From assembly GCA_902728285.1 (NCBI GenBank), contig CACVBU010000064.1, positions 186,001 to 250,000 of the forward strand: DNA of 64,000 bases, written 5' to 3'. Both the position numbers and the translations under genes were made by a program. Shown here in pieces: positions 11,304 to 23,332 of this stretch. The notes under the pieces were generated by a model. That model was not told the DNA's origin. It did no database searches and saw only the letters and a list, made by a program, of their open reading frames with translations. Within the stretch, counting starts at the first letter, position 1, and each line of letters starts with the position of its first letter. The stretch is from Clytia hemisphaerica. Taxonomy: Eukaryota > Cnidaria > Hydrozoa > Leptothecata > Clytiidae.

Positions 11304-11445
11304 TCGCTTTTTTTATAAGAATAACTTCTACCTTCTACATATGGCCTCACTCTGATATAAGAATATCAGAGTGAGGCCAAAAATAGGAATAAGAGGACCT
11401 CAGGGTGACCTCAGCCAAAGTACACTATTGTTATAAAAAAGCGTG
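11304..11445. mobile_element. Small hairpin element with perfect 16-bp inner stem
   Basis: The inner part at 11342-11379 is GGCCTCACTCTGATAT, a six-base loop, then the exact reverse complement. The outer ends, CGCTTTTTTTATAA near 11305 and its near complement near 11430-11443, also pair. This fits a very short MITE or a hairpin able to form in RNA from either strand. No flanking duplication is obvious. Confidence 0.6.
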
Positions 11446-11573
11446 TAATCAATGACAAGCTACATGCTGAATGAACCTACCTAAAGGCTAATGTAATTAA
11501 AAATAGAAAAAAATGGCAACAACAATGAGACAATGCAAACTAAAAAATCAGAAGAAACAAGTGATACTTATAT

Positions 11574-12665
11574 GGACCTACCTGGTTATGCATTTAACAC
11601 AAGTATATAATTGATATCTACGTGAGCGTGAGCATTAAACAATCATTCAGAGCACAAATAGTGACGATCTATTAAAATCTAAAAAAAACGTTTAGAAATC
11701 AAAAGTTCATGCTGTTGAAATATTCTTTCATATTCAAGACTTCGTGAGCAAAAAAACATCTATCTCATCAAAAAATTGAGTTATTTGGCTGAGAACATTG
11801 ATGTATGCTTATTAATAGTGATTCTTATAGATAAAGACGCGTTTTTTGAGCTGAAAAATTTGTTTTTTACAAATATCTGCTTGAGCCATCTTTTACCTAC
11901 TTTCCTGCAAAAAAATCAGAAAAAAACAATGATCCAATATTTCAAAGTCCAAAAATCCCGTTTTTTAGCCGTTTTTTGGCCCAAATTTGCCCAAAAACAA
12001 TTTTTTTCGAAAATCGGGCTCCGTCACATTCGAGGGTTTATAGTTATGCATCTTTGTGCAAAAAATCATAAAGAATGAAAGAGCCAATCTCGAGAAAAGC
12101 TAATACCTAAGTAATTGATAACGTGCTTATGAAAAAATGTCGAATTTGTCCAGTTTTTCTATAAAAACACGCCAAGCAACCAAAATTTCATGTCTAAACA
12201 CACATATTCTTCAAAAGTAAGCCCCATGAACAAAAAAACATCTATCTCATGAAAAAATTGAGTAATTTGACTAAGAACATTGATGTATGCTTATTAATAG
12301 TGATTCTTATAGATAAACATGCGCTTTTTGAGCAAACAAAATTTTTTTGCAAAAATCTGCTTGAGCCATCTTTTACCTATGATGGTACCCTACTTTCATT
12401 CAAAAAATCAGAAAAAATTTATGATCCAATTTTTCACAAAGTCCAAAAAACCCGTTTTTTAGCCGTTTTTCGGCTGAAATTTGCCCCCAAATTTTTTTTT
12501 CGAAAATCGGGCTCCATCACATTTTGGCCACCACCATTTTGGACCTTTGTACCAAAAATCAAAAGATTCCTATGATTCAATCCTGAGAAAAGTTGGTAAC
12601 AGACGAACGGACGAACGAACGAACATAGGTTAATTTATAGGACCTCCACCCCACCGGGTAGGTCC
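11574..12665. repeat. Tandemly duplicated AT-rich block (about 330-bp units) with possible terminal inverted repeats
   Basis: The segment 11756-12075 recurs with divergence at 12237-12590; both contain AACATTGATGTATGCTTATT. Parallel short frames in both units (11776-12078 and 12249-12575) come from the duplication and are not convincing proteins. The block ends in a GACGAACGGACGAACG-type microsatellite (12601-12627). GGACCTACC (11574) and GGTAGGTCC (about 12657) form possible short terminal inverted repeats. Confidence 0.5.
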
Positions 12666-13912
12666 AAAAATACGATTGAATTTGTATTTGATCAATTTTT
12701 CTAAAATGTAGAAGTGACAAAATGGATTTTCCCCAAATAAGTAAATCTGACTTTTACGGCCAAAAAAGTTAAACCATTCTCAGTTTTTGGGTTTCTAAGC
12801 CTCGAAATCAAAATCTTCTTTCAAATAGAAATAGGCTAGGTAATAAAAAACAAGATGAACAGTAAAAAAATATAAGAACTACGAACAAAATCGATTATGT
12901 TAAATAAATTCTTCCGCTCTCCTTTCTCGCTGAAAGGCAAATAATAATAAGAGAATTCTAAGCTTCCGGAGAAAAAAAAAAGGCTAAAGGAAGATCTTCA
13001 AATTAATTTACCATCCACAAAGTTTCAATAAATATAATTGTTCTGTGCATTTAGTTTAACGAATTCAGAGATTTATTGTGAGCAAGAAAATGTACCTCTT
13101 ATACTAACATCATTTAGTAACGAAAAATGAATACTATCAAATTTAGCAAAAACTAAGAAATTATAAGGCTGATTTAGGGAGCGGTCATTAATTAATGCAT
13201 TGTGTCGAATAAGCAATTCAATTTTTAATAATAGTATATACTTTACAATATAATAGTACTTTCCTACAGCAACATCAGTTTACAAATGAAAACTTATTGA
13301 AAATAAAAAAAATATTGAAACAAATTTGGTCTTAAAAATCTTGATTAGGTCATTTTTAATTAGAAAATGCAATGACTTTTTAAAATTGTTTAATCTTGTT
13401 GTTCTCAATCTTGGAGCAAAATTTCAGGGTGATTATCTATGGCTCTTATTTTATTTCTTAAACACTTTGGTTTTAGAGACACCGGATCGAGATTTTTAGA
13501 CGGGGAGAAACAGTCAAGAATATATTACCTAGGATTAACTCTTGAAAAAAAAGAACAATGACTCGTCTGGATATAAAAAAGAAATAAAAAATAGCTCTTT
13601 CTTATAGCATAATAAAAACCCATTTTCCTATAAAAATACAGGAAATGAATATTCCATTTAAAAATACGGCTAAACGGAGTAATTTTGAATGGAAATTAGG
13701 CCTCTAAACAGAAAAAGTGGAAAATAGCTAGGGAAACAAATTCGGTCCAAAGACTGTTTGAATTGGGTTCATGTAGAAGTACCACATTGCTTCAAAATTA
13801 AAGAGTAATTTTCCTTTAAAAATACGGATGAATAGATTATTGGGATATTTGCCTCTGATCAGAAAAAATAGTAAATCATTAAATGTCAGTAACTCTTACT
13901 GTAAGGGGTAAT
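12666..13912. other. Gene-free AT-rich spacer 3' of APEH
   Basis: No ORF of note, RNA gene or repeat was recognised. The right end probably contains the 3' untranslated sequence of the minus-strand APEH gene. Confidence 0.5.
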
Positions 13913-13918
13913 TTTATT
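13913..13918 (-). promoter_or_regulatory. Candidate poly(A) signal of APEH
   Basis: On the minus strand this reads AATAAA, about 90 bases after the APEH stop codon, a normal distance for a short 3' UTR. AATAAA is common by chance in this AT-rich sequence, so the call is tentative. Confidence 0.35.
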
Positions 13919-14006
13919 GCACCTTAGTAAAGCACTAGGGAATTTTAGTATATATGCTATACTCAATGTACTGCTCACGAATACTCAGCATAGTGTAAAA
14001 GTCAAA

Positions 14007-16136
14007 CTATTCTCTATTATGCTCGTAAAACCATTTCAAAACATTGACAAAAAAGTCTCCATCAGTCTCAATATTAAGTAAAGGATGTGAATCCTCTGGG
14101 TAATACAACATTTTAGCAGTCTTCCCATTAGCTCTTAACAATCGGTAATAACTTTTACTTTGAGACGGAGGAACACGTAAATCTTTCCCTCCAACTAAAA
14201 GAAGAACAGGTGCTTTGACTTTCTTTAAGTGAACAATAGGAGATCGTTTAACCATTTCAGCTAAGATTTCAGGAGAAGGGATGGTGCCTTGTTCATAAGG
14301 CACTCCACTTTCAACAAATGTCCAGTCAGGAATATCAGTAACCATCATCATAGCCGACATATCAGTAACTGGGTTTAACAAAGCTGCAGCACTATAAAAA
14401 TCAGGATACTGTCCCACCAGGTGAGCGCCAATAAATCCACCATGAGATCCACCAAAAACGAAAATTTGCTTTTTGTTGAAACGATTTTCAAATTTCTCTA
14501 AAAGAATTTCAGCAAAGTTCTGAACGTCTTTTATGTCCATGTCACCAACATTTCCTGGAAGAGCTTCCAAGTTTTCTTTCCCAAACCCAGTTGACCCTCT
14601 ATAATTACAAAGAAGGACAGCATAACCAAGGTGAACAAATGCTGCTGCATTGAATCTAAAGGTGTTGGTGGCCATGACATGTGGACCTCCATGTGGAAAC
14701 ACAACCAAAGGAATTGGGTTTTTAGCAATTTCTGTGGGTAGCATGTAATAAGACGAAACACCATGGGCATCTGTCAACTTGCCATAGCTGATTTGTGAAT
14801 CTTTTTGAGGTGGCTCTTGAAAGATATTGAATTGATCCTGCTTGAATGATGCAACAGTTAACGTAGCTCCTGCTGAATCCAGCTCATGATTTAAAAGAAA
14901 GATCAAATCAGACTCAACACCATACAAAACATTACATGGAATTTCTTTCACAATATCTCCAGTTTCGCTGTTTAAAATGTAAGCAAACTTTAAACCATCT
15001 TTATCATTGGCGATTACAAAATGAATGTTATCAGATAACCAGCATTGATTTGAAAATCCATGCATGAACAACATATGGTCAGGCAGCAATTCCAGAACAG
15101 ATCTCTGTTTGGTATCATGGAGCATCAAGCTTTCTGGACCTCTGTGCATGTTTCCAGATGTGTTTAGATGTCTTCTAATGAAAATTACAAACTCACCATT
15201 GGGACTGACTCTTGCAGAATGGTCTGAGACATTTTTGACTTCTTGAAAGGGTTGTTGAGCATTCTCAGAATTATCATCAACTTTGATTGTATAGAGGTTG
15301 CTTGGGCGACATTCACAAACTCTTAACCCAAGTCTAAAAGGTTCAATATTGTAGCCTGTGAAAATAATCTCATTATTATTGAGCCATCGAGGTTGAGCAG
15401 GACAAACACCAGCTGGAATTTTTTCAAGGATTTGCACTGTTTCTTCAACCAAATTTACGACAACCATGACCGTGTTTGTAATGTCATTCAATAGCTCTCC
15501 CCAATTTTCCTCATAATTGAATTTATCACCCACAGTTTTTGAGTCTTTCTTTTCATCAATTTTATCGTCATTCCCTTCATTCTTCTTTTCCTCAGGTTTG
15601 CTCGTCTTATCATCTAGTAGAGGCTCTACTTTGCGATCAAAAAAGCCCTCATTTTTTGGCTTCTTTTTCTCAGCTACATAAACAATCTTTTCCTCATCTC
15701 CAGACCATTCTAATGAACTGAAGTATGGATCTGCAAGAATGGAGCTGTGCTTATCAAATGTGGATAGATTAATTGTCTGTGTAATTTTAGAATCTGAGTA
15801 TATTTCAAGCACAAATTCTTCCTTTTTCGAAATGGTACTCTCCTGTTTCTTGATGGATGCTTTCAATTTTCTTGATGGAGACACTTTTTCCAACAAACCC
15901 CCATCATAGGGTATTGGAAAAATTGGCAATTTTTTGATGGGATTGGGGTCGTTTTCAGCAAATTCGTAAGGTGAGATGAATCTCCTTGCTTTCGTTATTT
16001 CATAGTTTGTTTGTTTCCAAACGACATTAAAAAATTTCGAGCCAGCTTTTGAATGATGTGAAAGAGAAATACTTGCCAGGGATGGTAAATTTGCGTTTTG
16101 GACGACTTGAGATGCTTTCTTGAGATATTCATTCAT
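14007..16136 (-). CDS. APEH: Acylaminoacyl-peptidase (acylamino-acid-releasing enzyme), intronless
   Basis: This encodes a 709-residue serine peptidase of the prolyl oligopeptidase family (S9C). Such enzymes remove N-acylated amino acids from blocked peptides in the cytosol, downstream of proteasomal degradation. The N-terminal two thirds form the beta-propeller; a lysine/glutamate-rich insert lies near residues 165-200. The C-terminal third is the alpha/beta hydrolase domain. The nucleophile Ser564 sits in GGSHGGF, Asp652 in GGKDLRVP and His684 in EDSHPLL. HGGPH, which helps form the oxyanion hole, and STGFGKENLEALPGNVGD are also present. As I remember the human protein (732 aa, triad 587/675/707), all three residues are offset by 23, so nothing is missing in the catalytic part. 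The whole gene is one open frame, unlike most multi-exon neighbours. That could reflect intron loss or retroposition, but the frame is intact and the enzyme is probably active. The ATG at 16134-16136 opens the frame. Confidence 0.95.
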   Translation of the reverse strand: MNEYLKKASQVVQNANLPSLASISLSHHSKAGSKFFNVVWKQTNYEITKARRFISPYEFAENDPNPIKKLPIFPIPYDGGLLEKVSPSRKLKASIKKQESTISKKEEFVLEIYSDSKITQTINLSTFDKHSSILADPYFSSLEWSGDEEKIVYVAEKKKPKNEGFFDRKVEPLLDDKTSKPEEKKNEGNDDKIDEKKDSKTVGDKFNYEENWGELLNDITNTVMVVVNLVEETVQILEKIPAGVCPAQPRWLNNNEIIFTGYNIEPFRLGLRVCECRPSNLYTIKVDDNSENAQQPFQEVKNVSDHSARVSPNGEFVIFIRRHLNTSGNMHRGPESLMLHDTKQRSVLELLPDHMLFMHGFSNQCWLSDNIHFVIANDKDGLKFAYILNSETGDIVKEIPCNVLYGVESDLIFLLNHELDSAGATLTVASFKQDQFNIFQEPPQKDSQISYGKLTDAHGVSSYYMLPTEIAKNPIPLVVFPHGGPHVMATNTFRFNAAAFVHLGYAVLLCNYRGSTGFGKENLEALPGNVGDMDIKDVQNFAEILLEKFENRFNKKQIFVFGGSHGGFIGAHLVGQYPDFYSAAALLNPVTDMSAMMMVTDIPDWTFVESGVPYEQGTIPSPEILAEMVKRSPIVHLKKVKAPVLLLVGGKDLRVPPSQSKSYYRLLRANGKTAKMLYYPEDSHPLLNIETDGDFFVNVLKWFYEHNRE

Positions 16137-18500
16137 GTTGATGAAGGTAGCAGAGTGGAAAATGTCCTCGGTGATTTTCGCACAAAAAAATCAAGAAATG
16201 CACAAAATCACTTTCGTTTTCTAGATGAACTACTAAGACTCTGTATACATCGTAAATAAAAAAAATTATTGATGGTATGTTCATTTTCAACTTTTCAACC
16301 CCCTGAAAATCACCAGTTTTTCTTGATTCGGATCTAATTTCAATTCAAATCTTTCTTCAGATGATTCTTCATTTGCAAAAGATTTTGCATAATTTTAAAT
16401 GTTATCATCACCATGTAGAAAGACACTTAATTTTTTCTAATACCTAAAAGGCTGGTACATCGAGTCCATTCGAACGGGGACTGGACCTCTACCTTGGACC
16501 ACTAACAACTAATTGGATTTTTTTGGCCTGAAAGCGCTGACGGTATTTTTATTTCGCGTGGGGATTTTTACGGCGTAAATCCTCTCGTGGAGGAGTTGCA
16601 TTATATGAAGCCAGATCTGGATTTGGGCTCCTTTTCTCCTTTGCGTTTTAGTTTTATTTTTCTCGATGCTTACTGATATGATAGCGCTTATTTTCTGGCG
16701 TCCATCAGTAACGTAAATAAAGCCTGGGATACCGGGGACAACGTTGCAACGTTGGTTTTGATTTAATTTTCTTTCTTCAGATAAGGACAGCAAGGCCTAA
16801 CACTAACCTCGACGGTCAAAACGTCAAAACACTTTCTTAAATCCAGCGTCTATCAAATTTATAGATCAAACTGTCGTTCCTCATTACCATAATTTCGGGC
16901 TTGCAGACAAATACTGGATTGAAAGTCAACTCTACTACCTCTAGATATTTCGAAAAAATAAACCATTCAGAAACCAAGTAACCACTATTATAAACTAAAT
17001 TTAACCCCGTATCGTCACAACTTCAAGTTCCATTTTTTGACTGGTCCGAGCTTGGAATTCAATGCATTATACAAAGGAATCATTTTTTGAAGATCCTAAT
17101 TGCCAATGTTAAAGAATGGTGATGCGGCATAAAGTCAACATCTGACATTCCACGAAAAGACTGCTCCTTCTATTTGAACGAGGTATACCATGAGTGCCAT
17201 TTGAAAACAAATCATGCACTAGCTTCATGCTTCTTGAGAACCGTGTAAAAAACGAGTAAAGTTAACGAAACAAGTGAAAAGAATAACAAAAAATCATTAT
17301 CATCAATGAAAAAGACTTTCAATTTTTCTTTCCTTGCACCTTTGTTAGCGCGCAGTAAAGATGACACTTACTCAAAAAATATATAATACATGTTGAGAAA
17401 AAAAAACTGTGAAAATAGTTCTTTTACCACAATTTCTCACAAAAAATAAACAAAAAGATTAAAAAGTAATCAAGTAAAAATTACCATTATATATCTTTAA
17501 AAATAAGCCTGGGGATTTACACATACATTGATAGATTTGGTTGAAAAAATGAAAAAGCCATGGAATTGCAAAATGATATCGGTAAAAAGATATCGGTACC
17601 ACTGAAAATTATGAACGTAGATGACTTAGGCTAGGTTCATCTTCTAACGAAAAACTGCTTAATTTATATTTGAGATGTTTGGGATTAATGCAAGTTCAAT
17701 AAATAATTCTCCACGAAAACAAGGAAAGACAAACAAAGGTAGAGAGAGACCATCAGAAAAATATATGCAAACGTTTCTAAAACATATTTCAAAGAAGACA
17801 TTTTCGGTAAGGTTAAAAAATAGTGTATTAGCAAACCTGAGCAAGTATCTGTTGATCTCTTAGGTCATTGCTGATCTACCAGTGAAAACAAAATTGACTT
17901 TAAAAAAGGGTCAAATCAAAAATAAAGCAATACACGTAATATTGGAGACAAAATAATACTAGTAAATATTATAAAAAACATTATAAGGAAATACACTTCG
18001 TTGACAAAAGACGGATTAAAATTAATTGTTTGAGATAAAAAATAAACGATAGACGAATAAAAGAAATTGGGCATTACTACTACATAACATTAAATAACCA
18101 AGACGCTCACGTGACATTCATATAAAAATGAAAAGTAAAAACCAAAATTTTAAAAGGTTTAAAAATATTATCATTATTGTTATCAATATATTGCTACAAT
18201 AAACTTGTATGTTAGGACGCCAAAATACAGCGGAAGACAAAGTTGGACAATGACGTGAAGGGGCCAAAAGTTTCATCAAAGAGTTAAAAATTGAGCTTAT
18301 TTTAGGCAAAAACCAGTAGACAATATTTTTCAAAATTTGAGCTCACTTACGACGATTTAAACACAGTCATAGAAAAGAATGTCATCAATAATGACTCAAG
18401 CTACAAGTTAATTCGAGTCAAAATAATGGGAGACATTGTTCGATTTAAACGGAAAACTAATGTTCTTCTAAAGAGAGGTTACTTTCGGTAAACATTTTCT
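16137..18500. other. Intergenic spacer between APEH start and LDB 3' end
   Basis: Holds the presumed APEH promoter at its left and LDB 3' UTR at its right (about 18100-18500). The frame at 16509-16793 (minus) is not recognisable as a protein. No repeats with clear ends were found. Confidence 0.5.
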
Positions 18501-21500
18501 CTACGAGTTTTGATCCTCAGTTTTAATTTGAGCCACTTGCTGATTCTGTTGGTTGGGATTTTGATTTTGTTGTTGTTGTGGCGGTTGTCCTTGCTGTTGA
18601 GGTTGTTGTTGTTGCTGATTCTGTTGCTGTGCGTTGTTCACTTGTTGCTGCTGTTGTTGTTGATTATGATTCTGCTGTTGCTGATTAGCCTGTTGTTGCT
18701 GTTGTTGTTGCTGTTGATGATGATGAATCATAGCTTGACCCATCGATTGTGCGTTGTTCATGTTCTGTTGATGCTGACTGACCGCAGCTGCCATGTGTGC
18801 CATCGATTGACTCATCACCTGAGACATGGATTGAGTGACCATTTGGTTGGGAGGAGGTAACTGGGGTTTGACCTCGTTCTTCCACGGTTGTGAGTCACCC
18901 ATCAAGGACGGATCGATGCCACCACTCGGTGCAAAAGCATCATCAATATCGTCCGTCGGGCCACCAGGGCCAGTGCCAGGGACCATCCCGTTGGGCGTGT
19001 CGAATTGAGCGTTCTCCAACCTAGCAAAACAAAACAAAACCATATTGATGAAGGGGTGTGAGGCGGAGTTGTGAAGTGTGAAGGCTTCCTAACTGTGCAT
19101 TTGTGTTAATTGTTGAGTAGTTTGTTTTGTGAACTGCTGTAGCATTTGAATATTTGTTGAAGAAGTGGTGGATAGTAGTAGCCTGCTGCTCGGATTTGAT
19201 ACGATAGATCTACAGCAGTATGGAAAAAAGAAGTGTAAATGGGACTTTTTGTTAGGTCTGAAAAGTTCTTTTTACTCCGGGGCCCCCAATCTTCCCTAGC
19301 TAAAATTTTGCAAGACTAATTAAAAGGGACCTGGCTTCGTATTCAAAACATCAAATGTAAAGGACTAAGTCAGGAGGAAGTCCCTACCTTGTAATGACTC
19401 TTTCGTCATCGTCTCCCAGCTCGCCGCCCATCAGAACAGGCTCATCGACAAACATCACGTCTGATGTTGACATGGGTGGAAAGGCGGATGTTGAGGGTGA
19501 TTTCTTTTTCGGAGGCGGCTTCGGCTCGTTTGAAACGGAGGGCGTTTTTCGGTTTTTGCGCTTCTTGTTGTTAGGTCTGCTTTCTAAAAGAGAAGACAAA
19601 TAAGTGTTTGAAAGAGGATGAAAGTTGGAAAGATACTATACCAAGCCTAAATTTTCTATTTCAGAGCCGCCAATAGCAATAACCATGGCTTACTGTCATA
19701 TTTATCACTTTGGAAGGCTTTCTATAAAAATTGATTTTACAAACAGGTGGGGCAAACGGAATTTTTAAAAATATTTTTATCTAATTTATTCGGATAACGT
19801 ATTTCAAAAGAAAATTCATCACACACCCTACCATAGGGTTATCATGTATTAAATGTTCGTATTTCGATTCCATAATATACCGAAAGTTAACTTCCAGAAA
19901 CTAATCAGGCATCTTTCTGACCATTGCTTCGTTTTGAGAAGAATGGAAAGAGAAGAGAAACTACTCACGAGTATTTTGGTTCCAAATTCGATGTCTTGTT
20001 TCGAATTCTTAAAAGGAGAAAGTAATTCAATATATAACAATTAGAAAGTTTGAAAAATTCCTTGGTGTAATTTTATTACGGGTTTCTTGTATCAAAATGG
20101 AAGAAAAATAGGATAACTTAAAATCAAAGTCTGCGTACAAAATTCGGATCTGGTAGGCTTTCGTTTTTCTAATGTTTATACTCGCGTATGAATAAAGTCT
20201 AAAGCAAAAGGTACTTACCCATTTTCAGCATAGTTGCTTGCCATTTGTCATATAACACACTCTTCAAAGCCTCTGCAAAAAACACAAATATATTAATAAA
20301 TTTAAAAGGAACTTGTCATTACTCCAGTACCTTTTAAAGGTTTATTAAAAAGATTAAAGATCCAGTAATGTAGGATTACAAGGAAACATTGAAAGAAAGT
20401 TTGTGATAAAACTGAAGACACTCGAAATTTTGCAAGGATTCAAAATTTTGAATGCTACCTCTGGGTGTCATGGTGCCAGATTTCGCTCTTGCCATCATTT
20501 CAAACATTGACTCGAGTACCGTTCCAACCTAACGAGGAGGAATCAAATTAAGACCATTTACAACAACGATTATTGACAATACTGTAAATGTAATATTTTG
20601 AATTCGCTAAAACGAACAGGTTTATTATCTGATGTGTTGAAAAAAAGATATTAAAAATTTTTGTTTCTGAATAAGAGTGACATCGTTTGTTTACTCATCA
20701 ATTTTGATCTACAAGCTTTTTCGCATTGAATTAACACGGATGTGGAGCAAAATTGGTCAGAAAGAGGAAAGAAAAACAATTTTTTGTTTATTCAGCAAAA
20801 TACATGTTATTTTTTTATAAGCATAACGCTTATAAGCATATGAAGGCTCAGATTTGCAGAATTCCTAAACATAACATAAGCATATATGTCAGCCTGAAAT
20901 ATTTTTCAAGTTGTCATTTTTATCGGTTTAAAAATGTTTGGTAGAGGTCAAATGTAAAAAAGACTTTCCACGGTTTCCTACATTCCACTGCTCCCAAAAT
21001 CTGAACAAATTTTTACAAAATTTCTGAAATTTCACTAAAAACTTGGCTCGAGGTGAATCATAATCATGATTCATAAGCATATAATAAGCATAATCTATGC
21101 CTGAATGCTTTGAAAACTTAAGCATACACGAGCCTGACCAAGGGGCATACACTTGCTTATAAAAAGAACAACATGTATAACAATAGAGAGACACCGTTCT
21201 GATATGAAATAAAATGTGTCTGGTATGAAACGAGAACACTTATGTAAAAATAAAATTAATTTCAAAGAAAAACGGGAATTTTATGACTTGAGGTGTAGCA
21301 AAAAAAAAAAAAAAAAAACTTACACGTAGATAGTGTAGAGACTTTGGTGGTTGACCGTGTTCCATGACATTCTTTGCCATTTCTTCGGCTTTCGATTCGT
21401 CTTTTTCGTTGAAGGAAGATTTGGGAAGGTACTCTGTAGTGTCCTTCACAATGAATTTCCAATGCCGAATCCTCATGAAAGAATCGAACGCAAACTCGAT

Positions 21501-23332
21501 CGTTAAATGACCGTCCGTATGAACCTAAAAAAACATAAGAGATTGAAAATAATTTATTCTGAGCAGGGAAAGTAACCCAACATAGGTTCAAGTCTTTCAT
21601 TTCAGTAGGAAACTTTTTACTTTGAAATTTCTCGAAGTAATGTACTCGATTACTTTCCAGGATTTCAGCTTCGATGGATTACATTATCTCGAAGTCCTTT
21701 ATTTTCACGACAATAAAGAACCAACAGACCTAGTCTATACTGTTTTCAGCCTAATATACCCAACAAAAGGATAGTGGTTGGACAGGCATAAATTCCCAGT
21801 ATGTTGACGACCCAAAGCTATTGAGTTCACAAAATTATACTTCGCTAAATGCTTGAAAGTAAAATATGAAATTATATCATCTAGTTTTTCGGTGGTGATT
21901 GTGAAAACTTTGTGAGAGGTTTGATTGACGATGCTACTTCCCGGAAAAGCCCAATAAATGTAAGAGGGGATTAAAAATCCTTTCTTCCTGAAAGTTCAGC
22001 TGGAAACAAAAAGCATAATTAGATAACCACATAGACATTTCTTATATGGTTCTAGCATAGCTAAAGTTAAAGTACATCGAAATAAATCATACCTTTAGAT
22101 TTTTGGGTTGATCAAAGTGAGTGATCATGCTAGCATGCTTGCAGTCCACGGATACCGTGGCATTCATGTAACTCTCTTTTGACTCCAAGACCACATAATA
22201 GATCTTTGAAACACCTCCTTCAAACAGACTGCGAAAGTATCGGGGTATCAGCCGCCTGTGGATCACTGTAATAAATAATAATATATTGCTAAACTATGTT
22301 AATCCCTATGTAGTTCCTTTGAAATACTGATTTATCAAAAAACATTAGATCTCATGGGAAACGAGGAGTTGGTAAGCTATACTTGATTTAAAAAAGTAAT
22401 CTCAAATCAATTTAAACTTAAGAAGACTCACTTAATTTTTTGTTGTGGTTTTTCTCTTTGTATTGGATGAGGAGAGATGCATCTTCCTCAAAGAATTCGT
22501 TGATCAACTCGTCCCACCATGTTTGGTCATTTTTCTGTTAAGAGAATACGATAATACATCATTTATCTCCTACTACTTGCTTACAAAGTTCAAACAAAAG
22601 AATTAAGAACTTTCTCCCTCCCGCGACGAGAGAACACAAATTTTGAGAAATTAGTTTGTTTATTTTATCTTGTCAGCATAAGTGGCGCACAAATTTCAAT
22701 ACCGTGAAAAAGAATATCTTTAAGGCTGGAATAGAAAATTACAACAATCCATCCAACATACTATGGCTGGATGGAATGTTGAAGTTTGAAATAATTTTTA
22801 TTTTCACCAAGAAAAGTTAGTAGGATTGAGTGGAGTCATTGTAATTCAATAGTAATCAGTTGCAACACATGCCCAAGTTGTTTTTTTAATCAAAAAGTCT
22901 TGGAAATGTGTCAATTTTAAAGAGTTAGTTTGGCTCTCAAGAACTTACATCACTTTGGCCCTGCAAACGCTTATTGAATTCATGGATTCGGTAATCCGGT
23001 TGAAGATAGTAAGCAGGTTGTCTAAAAAAGTAAATTATATATAATAAAAAACAGACTAAATGCTAAAATATGAAGAAAAAAATTATCGAAGTAACAGTTA
23101 TAGCAAGTCCTGTGACTATCTAAAGGAATAAATGTATCAGGTGGAATCGAAAGGATTCATTTATTTCCTAAAGTTACTCTGTTGATTTCTAATGAATAGC
23201 TGCAAAAAAAGTATGATAAGAGCCATTTCTATTAGAAGTTATTAAGATTTACGTAGATATAATACGAGAGTGCTTTTGACAACTAACCGTTTCCCTCTGA
23301 ATTTTTGCTTCATTGGCCAGTTTGGCTGAATG
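18501..23332 (-). CDS. LDB: LIM-domain-binding protein (LDB/CLIM/Chip family), nine exons seen, N-terminus uncertain
   Basis: This nuclear adaptor dimerises and bridges LIM-homeodomain and LIM-only proteins, joining distant enhancers to promoters. Exons on the minus strand in order: 23288-23332 (tentative), 22949-23021, 22432-22534, 22093-22265, 21324-21524, 20459-20528, 20219-20272, 19388-19583 and 18501-19020. All introns have GT-AG ends and the frame is preserved throughout (about 478 residues). The dimerisation domain shows DYRIHEFNKRLQ, TWWDELINEFFEEDASL, RRLIPRYFRSLFEGG and MRIRHWKF. A basic KKRKNRK segment, likely the nuclear signal, precedes the LIM-interaction domain, which reads DVMFVDEPVLMGGELGDDDE then RVITRLENAQFD and spans the last intron. 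The final 100 residues are rich in glutamine and asparagine and end in QIKTEDQNS; vertebrate LDB1 lacks such a tail. An in-frame ATG at 23311-23313 could be the start, but an upstream first exon is more likely and was not found. Confidence 0.92.
18526..18717 (-). repeat. CAG/CAA (polyglutamine) tract in the LDB last exon
   Basis: Coding-strand CAG and CAA codons, interspersed with asparagine codons, make up most of this stretch. Mixed CAG/CAA use, not a pure triplet run, suggests selection or age rather than recent slippage. The antisense strand gives a leucine-rich open frame (18510-18860) that is only a shadow. Confidence 0.85.
20670..21255. repeat. Dispersed repeat in an LDB intron, related to 57977-58138
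   Basis: The two ends, 20670-20780 (CATCGTTTGTTTACTCATCA) and 21195-21255 (ending ACACTTATGTAAAAATAAAA), match 57977-58075 and 58085-58138. The copy at 57977 lacks the central 400 bases. The two loci are members of one transposon family, long and internally deleted. It lies in the intron between LDB exons 20459-20528 and 21324-21524; a run of about 20 A follows at 21300-21319, just before the exon's donor site. Confidence 0.55.

Noticed and set aside
11776..12575. Two similar ORFs (100 and 108 codons) as a duplicated gene
   Set aside because: The similarity follows the DNA repeat on both sides of the frames, and composition is that of translated AT-rich repeat.
18510..18860. Leucine-rich plus-strand ORF resembling a membrane protein
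   Set aside because: It is the antisense of the glutamine-rich exon of LDB.
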